Below, piece by piece: positions 32,430-42,508 of a stretch of DNA of 64,000 nt; the first letter of the stretch is position 1; each line of letters opens with the position of its first letter. The stretch is taken from NCBI RefSeq assembly GCF_000142905.1, contig NW_013657633.1, positions 107,154-171,153 on the forward strand, read 5' to 3'. The notes below the pieces were generated by a model. That model was not told the origin of the DNA, ran no database searches, and worked only from the letters and a program-made list of their open reading frames with translations. The position numbers and the translations under genes are program-made. The DNA comes from Thecamonas trahens ATCC 50062. Lineage: Eukaryota; Apusozoa; Apusomonadida; Apusomonadidae.

Positions 32430-33995
32430 ATGGTCGGCGTGCGACGGGCGGTGTCCGGGCGGACGACGGCGACGGGCAAGTCGACTAGCCGTACCAGGAG
32501 CAGCGCTGGAGCCAGAAGCAGAGGCCGGACAAGCGGGGAGGTGGTGGACGGAAGGAATGGCGTCGGGAAGACGGAGGACGGAAGGAATGGTGCCGGACGG
32601 CAGAGAGACCGAGGCGGTGGACAGCGATGGAAGGTGGCCATGGGCGGCAGGGGCGGGCCTGGTCCTGATCCTGGAGGCGGTGGATGCCTGCAGATGCGGC
32701 TGCCTGGAGAGATGCTGCAGCTGCTGGCAAAGGGCGCTTCCGTCTCTTTTTCGGGCACAGACAGCGCCACTCTCCGCATGGGCAACCACACCTCGCAGTG
32801 CAAGATCGTCGACAACTCGGCCCGTGTCGAGGCGTACGTGCCCGTCGTTGGTGAGCCGTTCTCCCTCGCCCTCCTCGGCCGTGTCGGCTACACCATGTCG
32901 CGGATGACCACCTCGCTCTCGGTCGCACAATCGCGCAAGTACAAGGCCGCCACGGTCGCCGCTTCCAAGAGCGCCTCAACCTCAAAGGCTGCCACTCTCT
33001 CGGTGGCAGAAACCGAGGCGTCCGGCACCCGAAAGCGCCGGAGGAGCACGAATGCAGCCAAGACAGACTCGATTCGCAAGCGCGGTAGTCGCTCGGCCGT
33101 GGCTGTAGAACGCGCGGCGCTCGCCGCCCGGTATGGCGGTCGCGCCGCCAAGCGTGCGCGCGGGCTCTCGGGCCGCACCACCGGGCTCGCCGGCACCCGC
33201 CCACACCTTCGCGAAGAGGTCATCCGCTTGCTAATGGCCAAGCCGATGACGCTTTCCAAGCTCAAGTCGCAGCTGGACGTGACGCCAACGCAGGCCAAGG
33301 TCCTTGTCTCCATCCTAAGCGAGATTGCGTCGCCGCATCCCAAGTCGCCCTCACACTATGTGCTCTCATCAAGCGTCGGCACCGCCGCAGGCGGACCGGT
33401 CGACGTCGACGCCATTGTCGACGCCAATAATCGCTCGCCGTCGCGGGCTGCCGCTGGCATCCGCCCGGTCCTCCCGTCGACTCGCCGGACAACGCTCTCG
33501 CCAGTGCCTTCGGCGTCGAACCCGCCGCCGCTCCTCACTCCCACCGCGCACGCCGCCCGCTCGCTCGCCTTTGTCTCGCGCATCGACGAGCTTGCCTCCA
33601 AGCTCGGCATCACCGTCGCCCCGTTTCCCTCGGCACAGACCATGCTGGTGCTGGGCAAGCTACCGCCGGCCGACGCCATCGCCGCCGACGAGCAGCAGTA
33701 CCCGCCCATCACCGACCGGCCGCAGTATCGCCGCTACAAGAATCTGTTCAACGAGCTCTACGCCAAGTATCGCGCCATCGACGCGGACCTTTCTGCCAAC
33801 ACCGCCCTCTTTAAGAGCCTCGGCGAGCGCGTCGATGAGCCCGAGGCCATCGAGCTCATCCAGGAGCTCGCCAACGTCCGTACAGACGTCCGCAAGTCGC
33901 TCTACGCCTACTTTGGCCGCCTCCAGCGCGAGCTCGAGGCCATCAAGGCCCACGTCGTTGCCTACGTCGATGGCGAGGCCAAGCTCGCCTCCTAG
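32430..33995 (+). CDS. ELL: ELL-family RNA polymerase II elongation factor
   Basis: The family suppresses Pol II pausing and belongs to the super and little elongation complexes. The protein has 521 residues. After a basic disordered leader (1-85), an ELL N-terminal-like domain (CLQMRLPGEMLQLL to about 175) contains a short-strand pattern ending RKYKA. A middle winged-helix-like segment (LREEVIRLLMAKPMTLSKLK) follows, then a Ser/Pro linker. The C-terminal occludin/ELL (OCEL) domain spans about 423-521, with the hallmark YPPITDRPQYRRYKNLFNEL and a long coiled helix. The order matches ELL. The start codon follows a C/A-rich leader. Its TAG stop overlaps the stop of the opposite-strand gene by four bases. 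Confidence 0.85.
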   Translation: MVGVRRAVSGRTTATGKSTSRTRSSAGARSRGRTSGEVVDGRNGVGKTEDGRNGAGRQRDRGGGQRWKVAMGGRGGPGPDPGGGGCLQMRLPGEMLQLLAKGASVSFSGTDSATLRMGNHTSQCKIVDNSARVEAYVPVVGEPFSLALLGRVGYTMSRMTTSLSVAQSRKYKAATVAASKSASTSKAATLSVAETEASGTRKRRRSTNAAKTDSIRKRGSRSAVAVERAALAARYGGRAAKRARGLSGRTTGLAGTRPHLREEVIRLLMAKPMTLSKLKSQLDVTPTQAKVLVSILSEIASPHPKSPSHYVLSSSVGTAAGGPVDVDAIVDANNRSPSRAAAGIRPVLPSTRRTTLSPVPSASNPPPLLTPTAHAARSLAFVSRIDELASKLGITVAPFPSAQTMLVLGKLPPADAIAADEQQYPPITDRPQYRRYKNLFNELYAKYRAIDADLSANTALFKSLGERVDEPEAIELIQELANVRTDVRKSLYAYFGRLQRELEAIKAHVVAYVDGEAKLAS

Positions 33996-36211
33996 CGTGT
34001 GCCAGATGCCGACGCTGCGCCCCGTGATGGCGCAGGTGGCGGCGGCGGTGGCGTGAACCGCGCCCCGCCGTTCACCGAAGCCTCAGCCTCGCCCTCAGCT
34101 CGCGCTGGAGCCGGAAAGTACCGCGGCCGCGGCAAGTCGCGCACCTCGTCGATCGCGATGCCATGAGCGATGTCCGAGATGTCGCGCTCGTCCGGCTGGA
34201 GAAGAAAGAGCGCAAGCGAGGGCATGAGCGGCGCCATGGCCATGAGCGTGAGAATCCGGAACGGCGACGGCTTGGCCCATCCGGCCTTGTCCGCCATAAA
34301 ATGCGGGACGACCGGTTCAGAGCCCTTGCCCTTACCCTTGCGCTTCTTCTTCTTCTTCTTCTTCTTCTTCTTCTTCTTCTTGCTCTTGGACTGTCGCTCC
34401 AGTCGCGACCGCTCCAGTCGTGGCACCTTGTCCTTACTCACCGGCGCAAACGGCTCAGCAATCACCGTGTCCGAAGAGTAGCCCGAGTCCGAGCCTGAGC
34501 CGTCATCGGTCTGCAGCGAAAGTGGCGGCAGCGAGGCGTCGAGCGGCTCGAGTGTGCCTCCTCCAGAACTCAGCAGCGAGCTCTGCATCGATGGTGCAAT
34601 GTGTGAGGCCTGCATGCTTCGCATTGGCTCCGAGGGCTCAAAGTACGACGGCACTTCGCGGAGAAACGAGCGCGACGCGATCGAGCTGACATCCGGCACG
34701 CGAACGTCCGGCGCAGACGTCTGGGTCTCCATCTCGGATCGGGCCACCTGCGGCGCCGGCTCACGGTCCGCGCCGGGGAATGGCGAGCCGTGATCAGCCC
34801 CAAGCGCCACAGAGATCGTCTCGGGCGCAAGCTCGTACTCGTAGTACTCGACATCGTACTCGACGGTCTGCTCCGAGTACTCGGACGAGTAGAACGAGGC
34901 TGAAAGCTCGCCGCCGCCGTCAGACTCGATCTTGCCGGCCGCCCGCGCCCGCTTCCACTTGGCAAACTTCTTGTACTCGTCGTAGAGCCCGCCAACAGGC
35001 ACATCGTCACCCGCCACCTCCCACAGCCGTTGCGACGACGGGCCGTCAGTCGAGTAGTACGAGCTTGACCCGCCGCCGCCACCACCACCACCGCCGTCGC
35101 CACCGGCCTCCCACTCGTTGTCCGACTGAGCGTCGCCGGCCTCGGCGCCCACCACGGGCACCGGCTCGACAACGTAGAACGAGAACGGAAGCGAAGCGGC
35201 GATGCGTGCCGAGGCAAACCGCTCGTGCCCGGGCCGCAGCGGGGCCTTATTGTCCTCGATACGCACAAACGACGAGTCGTCTAGCATGCCTGCGCTCGAA
35301 CTGTTGCCAGCACCGCTGGCTGAGCCGCTTCGGTGATCACCGTCGTCCTTGCCGATGGTCGAGCCTGCATCAAACGACGGTGAGCGGTGGCGAGGCGGGC
35401 TTGGCGCCCGTGATGGTGACCGCCGCAGGAGCCGGATAAACGGGGCAAGCTCGAGCGCCATCAGCTCGACTCGCACATGATGCAGCACGTCAAGCGCTTG
35501 CGCCCGCAGCTCGGCAGCCTTGCCGCTCACCACATTGCGCGAAGCGAGCTCGACCCCGCGCTGCCGGGCGACGCTCCCGACGTCTGCAAGTAGCGACCGG
35601 ACACGCGCAGCCATGCGCTCGACCTCATCTTTCTCAGACTCCGAGAGCGCAGCCCAATCTTCTGGATGCGACGCATAGCCGTCAACCAGCGGTGAGAACG
35701 AAGCCATGAGACGGGCCACGACGTCACGGGCCTCGTTCTCGATGTGCTTGTGGTCGATGTCGCGCATCGACGCGCCACCCGCCACCGATCCGTCATCCGC
35801 ATCCGACGACGAGGTCTGCGCTTGCGCATCCTGTGTACCATGTGCCTCAGGCAGCTGCGCCTTGCCTGTCACGTCGGCATGCTGCCAGAGCCCGTCGAGA
35901 GCGTCAGCCACGGCAGCGCCGCGTGCATACGCGTGGTCGACCTTTCCAGCCAACAGGCGGAGCGATTCCTCATGGGCCATGGCCGTCTCCCCAAGCTGAT
36001 CCCGTCCTTTGCGCAGCAGGGCATGCGCCTGCAACAGCTCTGCCCGCGCCGCCTCGAGCGCCTTACGCACGTCGCCAGCCACCGAGTCCACCGCCGCCAG
36101 GTCGTCGGCCTCGGCCGCCTGCAGCAGCGCCACGTCTGCCTCCATCGAGCTGACCGTCGCCAACGCCTTCCGCTCGGCGTCCCGGAGCGCATGTACCACC
36201 TGCGGGTACAT
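33992..36211 (-). CDS. Unrecognised 739-residue protein with poly-Lys tract
   Basis: No family is recognised. The N-terminal third (about 1-260) is helical and Ala/Glu-rich, resembling spectrin- or syntaxin-like bundles. The middle is acidic, Ser/Gly-rich and probably disordered, with a YDVEYYEYEL acidic-aromatic patch. A run of 14 Lys then RKGKGKG precedes a moderately hydrophobic segment (ILTLMAMAPLMPSLALFLL) that could be a single membrane span. About 70 residues follow, including six consecutive Pro. A tail-anchored nuclear-envelope or ER adaptor is one possible reading, but it is only inference. The start at 36211 is the first ATG in the frame; CCACTTAG upstream could be an acceptor, so an additional 5' exon is possible. 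Confidence 0.6.
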   Translation of the reverse strand: MYPQVVHALRDAERKALATVSSMEADVALLQAAEADDLAAVDSVAGDVRKALEAARAELLQAHALLRKGRDQLGETAMAHEESLRLLAGKVDHAYARGAAVADALDGLWQHADVTGKAQLPEAHGTQDAQAQTSSSDADDGSVAGGASMRDIDHKHIENEARDVVARLMASFSPLVDGYASHPEDWAALSESEKDEVERMAARVRSLLADVGSVARQRGVELASRNVVSGKAAELRAQALDVLHHVRVELMALELAPFIRLLRRSPSRAPSPPRHRSPSFDAGSTIGKDDGDHRSGSASGAGNSSSAGMLDDSSFVRIEDNKAPLRPGHERFASARIAASLPFSFYVVEPVPVVGAEAGDAQSDNEWEAGGDGGGGGGGGGSSSYYSTDGPSSQRLWEVAGDDVPVGGLYDEYKKFAKWKRARAAGKIESDGGGELSASFYSSEYSEQTVEYDVEYYEYELAPETISVALGADHGSPFPGADREPAPQVARSEMETQTSAPDVRVPDVSSIASRSFLREVPSYFEPSEPMRSMQASHIAPSMQSSLLSSGGGTLEPLDASLPPLSLQTDDGSGSDSGYSSDTVIAEPFAPVSKDKVPRLERSRLERQSKSKKKKKKKKKKKKKRKGKGKGSEPVVPHFMADKAGWAKPSPFRILTLMAMAPLMPSLALFLLQPDERDISDIAHGIAIDEVRDLPRPRYFPAPARAEGEAEASVNGGARFTPPPPPPAPSRGAASASGTR
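34343..34381 (+). repeat. (CTT)n microsatellite encoding poly-Lys
   Basis: A run of about 13 CTT triplets encodes the poly-Lys tract of the minus-strand gene, using only AAG codons. Such a tract is prone to length variation. Confidence 0.85.
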
Positions 36212-37043
36212 GACAAGGTGTTTGCGCTAAGTGGAGTGGTGTGGCGTGGCGTGGTGTAGCGCCAAGGGGGCAGCTAGGCGTACGGTGGTAGGGCCTGGTC
36301 CCGGTGCGGGTCTTGCGGTTGCGGGGGTGGGGGGACCGACAGCGAACATTGTCATTTTTTTTACCAATCCCCCCCCTCCCGGCTACTCTGTCGTCTTCGT
36401 CCTACATCTCCTGCTCTATTCCAAGATCCTTGAACTTTGATGGCTTCTTCAATGAGAGTAGCCTCTTACATCTCCTACAATCTCCCTCCCGTACCGTCAC
36501 TTCCATCACTGACTGGAAAATCCCCACTTTCTCGATCGCTTCAGTCATGCCTTGTTTTCCTTCGTCAAAAAAATGTTCGGAGGCCAGCATGTGGGGAGAA
36601 CGGTTGTCATGTGGAGCATTCGCCTGGAGGAACACACACACACTCCCACGATCACACACAATGTATATATAGTATCGCTGATGTATACCTAAATGCATGT
36701 AGAAGCTGTACCAGCGCACCATCTTCTCTCCAAAGCCTCAAACACGTCCAGACATCATTGTTCTGCTCTTCCGCCACCCAAATATTATCAGGGGAAATCC
36801 ACACCCTGCCACCCACTCTTCCACCCTTCTCCCCGCTCCGCCACACCTCCTCCATCCCCATCTCCACCCCTCATACTCTTCCTCATCGCATCATGTATTC
36901 CCTCCGCTGCTCCTTCCATCCCCTCTCCCGTCCTCTGATCAATATGTGCCAACCAAAAAGAGCACGGCTCAAAGCTTTGCATCACAACTGACTGAGACAC
37001 CCGCTGGGAGACGGGCGGGAGAGCGGCCACCTCGCTCACGGCC
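36212..37043. other. Divergent intergenic region
   Basis: About 830 bp separate the minus-strand 739-residue gene and the plus-strand coiled-coil gene. The base composition is more A/T-rich than coding DNA, with T runs (36354-36361), an ATGTATATATAG stretch near 36660 and a C-rich 36800-36880. It probably holds two promoters. No gene is supported. Confidence 0.5.
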
Positions 37044-38408
37044 ATGGAGACAGAGGCCGAGGAGGTAGCAGGGCTGAAGGCGGCACTGGCCGAGGCGGAA
37101 GCGACCAACGAGCGGCTGCGAGTGGTTGCGCTGGCCCAGTCCGAGGCTCTGGCAAAGCTGGCGGAGAGCAGCGCGGACGGGACAGCGGCAACAGACAAAG
37201 GCGGCAAAGGCCATGTTTCTGGCTCCGATGCAGATGCACGGATCAACGAGCTGGAGCGCCGCAACGGGGTGTATCGGAGAGAGTTGGTCCATGCTGCCAA
37301 CGAGCTGGCTCGTCTGCGCGGCCTCCGCGACTCGCTGGATGCTGTAGGTGGCCTCCGTGTCCTGGGCGATGGCAGCCTGACAGTCAATGCTGACGCGCTG
37401 CGGGTGGACGATCCCATTGCGGGCGCCATAAGCTCCGTGTACGTAGTCCGCATGGGTGACTCACCATCATCAAGTCTGACGTCTTCAGCGCTGTCTGGCT
37501 CTGTCGCCCGTGAGGCCGCCCGTCGCCTGCGAGTTCCGGGGAAGCTGCCGTTTGATCACAAGCTCAACCCGATGCAACTCGAGATGCACGTTCGGCTGTG
37601 GGAGCGGGTCGGAGCCGAGCTTGTAGCCGAGAACACCGCTCGCAAGTCAGCGGCGGAGAAGCTCGGTCGCAGAGTCCGGGCTCTGGCGGCCGAGCTGGAC
37701 CTGGCGGAGCGGCGGCTGGCAGCTTACGCACGCGATGCTGCCCACCCCCCGCAGCCGCCGGCGCGCAACCCGGCGCTGGAAGCTCTTGTCGCTGAGGACG
37801 AGCTTCTGGATGAGTTGACTGAGCAAACCACGAGAGTCAACACCTCGCTGCAGGAGACGCTCGATCTGGCGCGAAAGAATCAAAGGCGGCTGGCGGAGGC
37901 ACGGGTGGCGCCGTCGTCGAGTCCCTCGACGGCGCGCCGGCGGTCACCGCCCGAGCCCGAGTCGTCGTGGCTGAGCTCGGTCGATGGCGACGAAGTTGCC
38001 GCCTTTGTTGAGATACCGTCGTTTGCAGACATGTTTGGCAACGATGGCGCGCTCTTTGACGAGGACCTGGCTTCGGTGGGCGAGCCGGACCCAAATCCGG
38101 ACGAGTCGGTGACCAGCGCCGGCGCCGCCGACCGCCGACCTCCCCCGCCTACATCATCCCCATCAGTTGGGCATCGGTTGCGCTCGCTCCCGCCAGGTGC
38201 GGTCTCTCCGCCGGTGCCACCTCTGTCGTCAGGCGGTAAGCGGCGGCGGTTCTCTATTTCCTTTGCCGGCACCGGCGCTGCCGCCCTAGTTCGCGAGCTA
38301 GGCGCTAGCGATGCTCCATTCCGCTCCCCCCAGTCGACCGCCATCAGCTCCCGTCTCGATCGCAGGCCGCGTCATCCGCCTGTAGTCCGTCGAGAGCAAA
38401 CCCAGTAG
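37044..38408 (+). CDS. Hypothetical coiled-coil protein
   Basis: A 454-residue protein that I do not recognise. Residues 1-110 form a coiled coil (ETEAEEVAGLKAALAEAEA and INELERRNGVYRRELVHAAN). A helical segment at about 170-290 is rich in Ala, Glu and Arg and continues the coil (LELAERRL-type heptads). The C-terminal 160 residues are Pro/Ser-rich with basic patches (GGKRRRFSISF, SSRLDRRPRHPP) and look disordered. Strong G/C preference at third codon positions supports it as a gene. The start ATG at 37044 is followed by an uninterrupted frame. The methyltransferase gene follows 194 bp downstream on the same strand. Confidence 0.6.
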   Translation: METEAEEVAGLKAALAEAEATNERLRVVALAQSEALAKLAESSADGTAATDKGGKGHVSGSDADARINELERRNGVYRRELVHAANELARLRGLRDSLDAVGGLRVLGDGSLTVNADALRVDDPIAGAISSVYVVRMGDSPSSSLTSSALSGSVAREAARRLRVPGKLPFDHKLNPMQLEMHVRLWERVGAELVAENTARKSAAEKLGRRVRALAAELDLAERRLAAYARDAAHPPQPPARNPALEALVAEDELLDELTEQTTRVNTSLQETLDLARKNQRRLAEARVAPSSSPSTARRRSPPEPESSWLSSVDGDEVAAFVEIPSFADMFGNDGALFDEDLASVGEPDPNPDESVTSAGAADRRPPPPTSSPSVGHRLRSLPPGAVSPPVPPLSSGGKRRRFSISFAGTGAAALVRELGASDAPFRSPQSTAISSRLDRRPRHPPVVRREQTQ

Positions 38409-38540
38409 CAATGCATATCCGACCCACCCCACCTCGCCCACAACCTTTACATCCGATCTGTCGACCCAGCCGTGGCAGCTGGACCCGGACCGGGACCCCT
38501 CCATGGCCACCGCCCCACATCCCCCTGTCCGACACACGCA

Positions 38541-38602
38541 CACACACCTCACACTCACACACACACATACATACACACATACATACACATACATACACAC
38601 AC
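38541..38602 (+). repeat. CA/ACAT-rich tract abutting a start codon
   Basis: Alternating CACACA and ACATACAT units run directly into the ATG of the methyltransferase at 38603. The frame is open through the tract, but the His/Thr-rich translation is not protein-like. Confidence 0.8.
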
Positions 38603-39580
38603 ATGTTGCGGAGTGGTGACGCGGAGCTCCACCCGTTCCATGGGCTGAGCATGGCGCTTGCGGCGCAGGGCACGACGGCGGCGTATTGGGACGCCGTGTA
38701 CACTACCGAGTTGGCGCGTGTGGAGGGCGGGGCTGGGAGCGGTGAGCTCGGTCTGGCTGCTCTACTCAACGAAGTGTATGTGTGGTACGGGAGCGAACCT
38801 GTGGCGCTCATTGTCTCGCTCTTGGCCCATGCTGAGGAGCATCTGCCTCGCATCGCTGACGTCGCCGCCCGCGGCGAACTGCGCCTCCTGGAGGCAGGCT
38901 GCGGGAACGGGCATCTCGCCCTTGTCCTCGCCGCCATGGGCAGCGAGCTAGGCATTGCGGAGATCGTCGGTGCTGATCGCTCGCGTCCGGCCATCAACGT
39001 TGCAAAGGTCCTGCGTGCGCGGCTCGAGGCTGATCTCGACGACGCTGCGCGCTCGGCCAGGCCCGAGCTCATCTTTGTCGACGACGACCTGACCGAGTCG
39101 GGCATGGCTCCGGCCGCCTTTCACGTCGTCATCGACAAAGGCTCGCTCGATTGTCTGGTCATGGAGGACCGCGTCGTCGACTCGGACGACGATGCCACAG
39201 AGTCGACCCGTGATCGCGAGAAGCTGCCACTCATGCCTGAGGACACAGGCAACCTGGCCAACGCCTACCTGTGGGGCGTGGCCGAGCGGCTGGTTGTTGG
39301 TGGCTACTTTGTCCTTGTCACCATCGCAGTCTCTCGGTCCGAGCTCGATGCATATCTCGTCGAGAGCGCCGTCCCGCTCGTTGTCGCCGCCGACCTGAGC
39401 TCGCTCTTTGCCGACGACGCCGAAGGCTCGCTCCTCGCCCTTGTGCTCGAGCGTGTTGTTGACGACGACAACTCGGACGACGACAGTGCGAACAGCGCCT
39501 CCGACGCCGCCCGCAATGCTACTCCTGACGCTGATGCTGATACAGATGTGGATGCGGATGCGGGTGAAAGCCAGGCCTGA
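38603..39580 (+). CDS. Class I SAM-dependent methyltransferase (METTL/EEF1AKMT-like)
   Basis: A 325-residue protein. AAYWDAVYTTEL near the N-terminus and WYG shortly after resemble the opening of METTL13/EEF1AKMT4-type enzymes, which methylate translation elongation factor 1A or similar substrates. Motif I (LLEAGCGNGHLAL) lies at about 96-108, an acidic motif II follows (IVGADRSRPAINVAKVL), and motif IV appears as FHVVIDKGSLDCLV, the typical D-K-G-x-L-D of this group. The C-terminus is an Asp-rich tail (DADADTDVDADAG). I chose ATG 38603 over the open frame upstream because that stretch is only CA repeat. The substrate is not known. Confidence 0.8.
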   Translation: MLRSGDAELHPFHGLSMALAAQGTTAAYWDAVYTTELARVEGGAGSGELGLAALLNEVYVWYGSEPVALIVSLLAHAEEHLPRIADVAARGELRLLEAGCGNGHLALVLAAMGSELGIAEIVGADRSRPAINVAKVLRARLEADLDDAARSARPELIFVDDDLTESGMAPAAFHVVIDKGSLDCLVMEDRVVDSDDDATESTRDREKLPLMPEDTGNLANAYLWGVAERLVVGGYFVLVTIAVSRSELDAYLVESAVPLVVAADLSSLFADDAEGSLLALVLERVVDDDNSDDDSANSASDAARNATPDADADTDVDADAGESQA

Positions 39581-40202
39581 GATGGCGAGCCGAACTGTGG
39601 CGTTGTGCCTCGTTTCGGCGACGTCGCACTCTTTGCGGCGTCTGCATCTAGTCGCCTCGGTACCCAACGTAAGCACGCCCAGCACTTTAAGGTCCCGATG
39701 ACACAGTATCCACATCGCCCGGGTGCTCCTGACGACCAATGGCAAATATATAGCCCCAAATCGCCCAACCTGCAACAGAATACAGCCTGATGGCGAGCGC
39801 ATGCGATAGCAATGAGATCGAGACGGTACACGGCTGACCGAAAGCTCGGCCTTAGCAAGGCAGCCGAGATCGCAGCTTGGTAGCGCGGCTGGCCGTGGAG
39901 CGGGTGCCACGACTGCGGACCCTGCGAGTTGAGGAGGCCCACCCACTCCAGGGACGAAATGCTTTAAGAGGTGTGGCGTAGCAAGGTACTCGCCGATCGC
40001 GCCGCGAACACAGGCCGGGGCATTGCTCTCCAGCCGCGCGTCCAAATGCGTAGCCGTGGGGTACGCCTGGCCCGCGTCCATTTCTGCCATCGGTCAGCCA
40101 ACTCGGTTGTGTACGTGGTAGAGCAGTCGGAAGCGAGACCGAGAGACACTCAACTCACCTTGGTTGCCACAGCAAAAGTCCGTTCCGGACCCGGCAATAA
40201 CC
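39581..40202. other. Intergenic region upstream of the MYB gene
   Basis: 620 bp with no supportable gene. It contains the presumed 5' leader of the MYB gene, including CAACTCACCTTGGTTGCCAC just before the start. Confidence 0.4.
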
Positions 40203-42508
40203 ATGCCCAAGACAACCAAGACAGCCAAGGCCAAGATAAAGGGCCGATGGACGGCAGAGGTATGTTCTTGTGGTAGTTTAGCTTGTTTTGCACCACATCC
40301 CGCCTTGGTCCCTCTTCTACATCTCTGCTATACCCATCTACAGCGGCGCCCCCGTAGCCTGCGTGTGAGTGACGTGACCGAGGTGTCCATCAGAGCGACA
40401 CAAGCGGGGATGGCTTGTGGGCGGTACTCCTGTACTACATGCATATTTTTGTCCACAAACCACATGCAGGCCTTCCCCTTCCATGGTGGTAGGTACTAGC
40501 CAAGTTTGGTTGTTGTGGTGGTAGTCCTGCTCCTGAACGGCCGCGGGAACCGCAAAGGCAATGTACCGGCCGTCGGCTGGCCTCCATCCTTGGCCACTTG
40601 CACACGGCAGTTTGCGGGAGTAGCGCCCGGACGCAGGACTTCCCCCAGAAACGCCCCGTTTTTCATGCAAGTAGAAGCGGTAGTCACATTGCTCCTTGCC
40701 AAGTTTGGTGGTCTCTTTCGACTCCATGCTTATGCTAGCCCGCCTGGGGCAGAGCAGGAGGCGGTTGGTGGCCGGAAAGAGGCGACGCTGTGGAGTGTTC
40801 CGCGAGTTTCGCCGACACCCACGCACGCTTCCATGGGCAACAACAGGATATATATGACAATGCGCAACACACGCTTGCCATGAGCATGTAGCGCGTATTT
40901 CGCTGCACCTCTTGATGTCATTTTGGTGGCAAAGTAGCCGGTAGGCGCTCTGTTAGAGCGGTACACGCACCGAGGTCACCGTTTGTTTCTATGTTTCTTT
41001 GCGGGAACCAGTCATCAAGGGACATTCCCGCTCTTTTTTGCCATTGCCTCGCTGCCCGGCGTCACACCCGCCAGTCAACGGAGGAGGGGCGGGATTTTTC
41101 ACTGCAGATGATGAAGATTCTGGTGCGGTGGTGCGGCCGAAGAGAGGGGAGGGGGATGGAGGAGGGGGGATGGGTGATGTGTGTACTCACAGTATGCTGC
41201 ATTTCGGGCGCGGACGTGACGTGGATGGGTTCACAGGAGGATGCGATTATCATAGAAATGGTGGCCAAGCACGGGCCGCGCAAGTGGAACACGGTCATTG
41301 CTGAGCGGCTGGAGGGCCGGGTGGGCAAGCAGTGCCGTGAGCGGTGGCACAACCATCTGGATCCGTCGATCTCTAAGGAGCCGTGGACGGCCAAGGAGGA
41401 TGAGATCATCATCGAGGCGCACGCGCGACTGGGCAACAAGTGGGCGGCGATTGCCAAGCTGCTCAAAGGGCGGCCGGACAACGCTATCAAGAACCACTGG
41501 AACTCAACACTCAAGCGGCGGGTGAACGGCGCCGAGGGCTCGCCGTCAGGCGGGCGGCGGGCCAAGAAGGCGCCGCAGACGCCGCAGTCACGGCGCGGGC
41601 GGAGCAAGGCGGGCTCGATGATTTCGCCGGGCACAGCGCGTGCGCGGACGTCGTCGCGGCTGGACTCTGCCGTCTCTGCCCTGAATGCTATCACGCCGGC
41701 CAACAAGGGTGCGCGAATGGCGCGTGGCGGATCACCATCGCCGTCGCGGCGGTGGCCGCGGAGCCGGACAGGCGCCCTGGAGCGCGGTATTGCCCTCACG
41801 GCTGACGATGAGGACGCCGCGGCGCAGTTGGCCACCATCTACACGTCGACGCCACCGCACTCTGCGCCGCAGTCCAAGACGACGTCGCCAGTGCCGCCGT
41901 GCCCGCTCCCGCTGGGCACCTTTTCTGAGTCGTTTGTCCCGCAGGCGGCGACGGTCCAGGTTGTGCCGCAGGCGCGGCGAGGCCCGTTTGCGCCGCTCAC
42001 GCCGCTGGCGGTCGGCGAGCGTGCGCGCGGCGTCGCGGCACCAATGACCGCCGAGGAGCAGGAGCTCCTCTCCATGGCCCAGTTTATGGCCAGCTCGTCA
42101 GCGGCGACCTCGCCCGTCCGGGCTACGGCGCCGCCGCCGGGCGAGCGCGCGGCAACGCGCTCTCCGTTTGTACCGCACGTCGGAGCCAAGCGCCGCCGCC
42201 GGCCGTCGGGATCGGACTCGAGCGACGAGAACTCTGGCGCCGGCGCCGGGAGCGTTGCCGCGGATGCCGGCTCGTCGTCGGCCTCCGCCGCCATGCCCAT
42301 CTCGCCGTCGCCGCTCGCCGATCCGGGCGCCCGCCCCGAGTTGGCCAACACGGCCTCGCGATTCAACACGCTCCAGTCGCGGCTGCAGGACCAGCTCGAT
42401 GCCGCCGCCGGCGATGCCCTCGCCGCCGCCCGTGTCCAGCGCCCGCCGACCAAGCGGGCCAAGTCGCTTGTCGCCACATCCGATGGCAATATCCACAGCG
42501 ACGCCTAA
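40203..42508 (+). CDS. Two-repeat (R2R3) MYB transcription factor, two exons
   Basis: A DNA-binding protein of the c-MYB type. Exon 1 is 40203-40259 ([19 protein letters not shown]). Exon 2 is 41237-42508. The donor is GAG|GTATGT and the acceptor TTCACAG|GAG, in phase 0, and splicing restores the family hallmark GRWTAEEDAII. The total is 442 residues. The first repeat (about 13-63) has Trp at GRW, RKW and RERW; the second (64-114) has EPW, NKW and NHW. Both have the recognition-helix sequences of c-MYB R2 and R3 ([24 protein letters not shown]). The rest is Ser/Pro/Ala-rich and probably disordered, with a basic AKRRRRP patch. No R1 repeat is visible upstream. The intron is 977 bp, the longest in this window. 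Confidence 0.92.
40260..41236 (+). other. MYB intron, 977 bp
   Basis: The intron is bounded by GTATGT and TTCACAG. Its composition is mixed and less G/C-rich than coding DNA, with a purine-rich segment near 41135-41170. A minus-strand open stretch near 40450-40720 has no recognisable domain. I see no RNA gene in it. Confidence 0.7.

Noticed and set aside
29300-33995. Transcription gene cluster (RPB7, F-box, ELL)
   Set aside because: The genes differ in strand and spacing and eukaryotic genomes of this density bring unrelated genes together; no operon evidence is visible.
40338-40826. Minus-strand gene within the MYB intron
   Set aside because: It is open by chance in a mixed-composition intron, has no recognised domain and shows weak codon bias.
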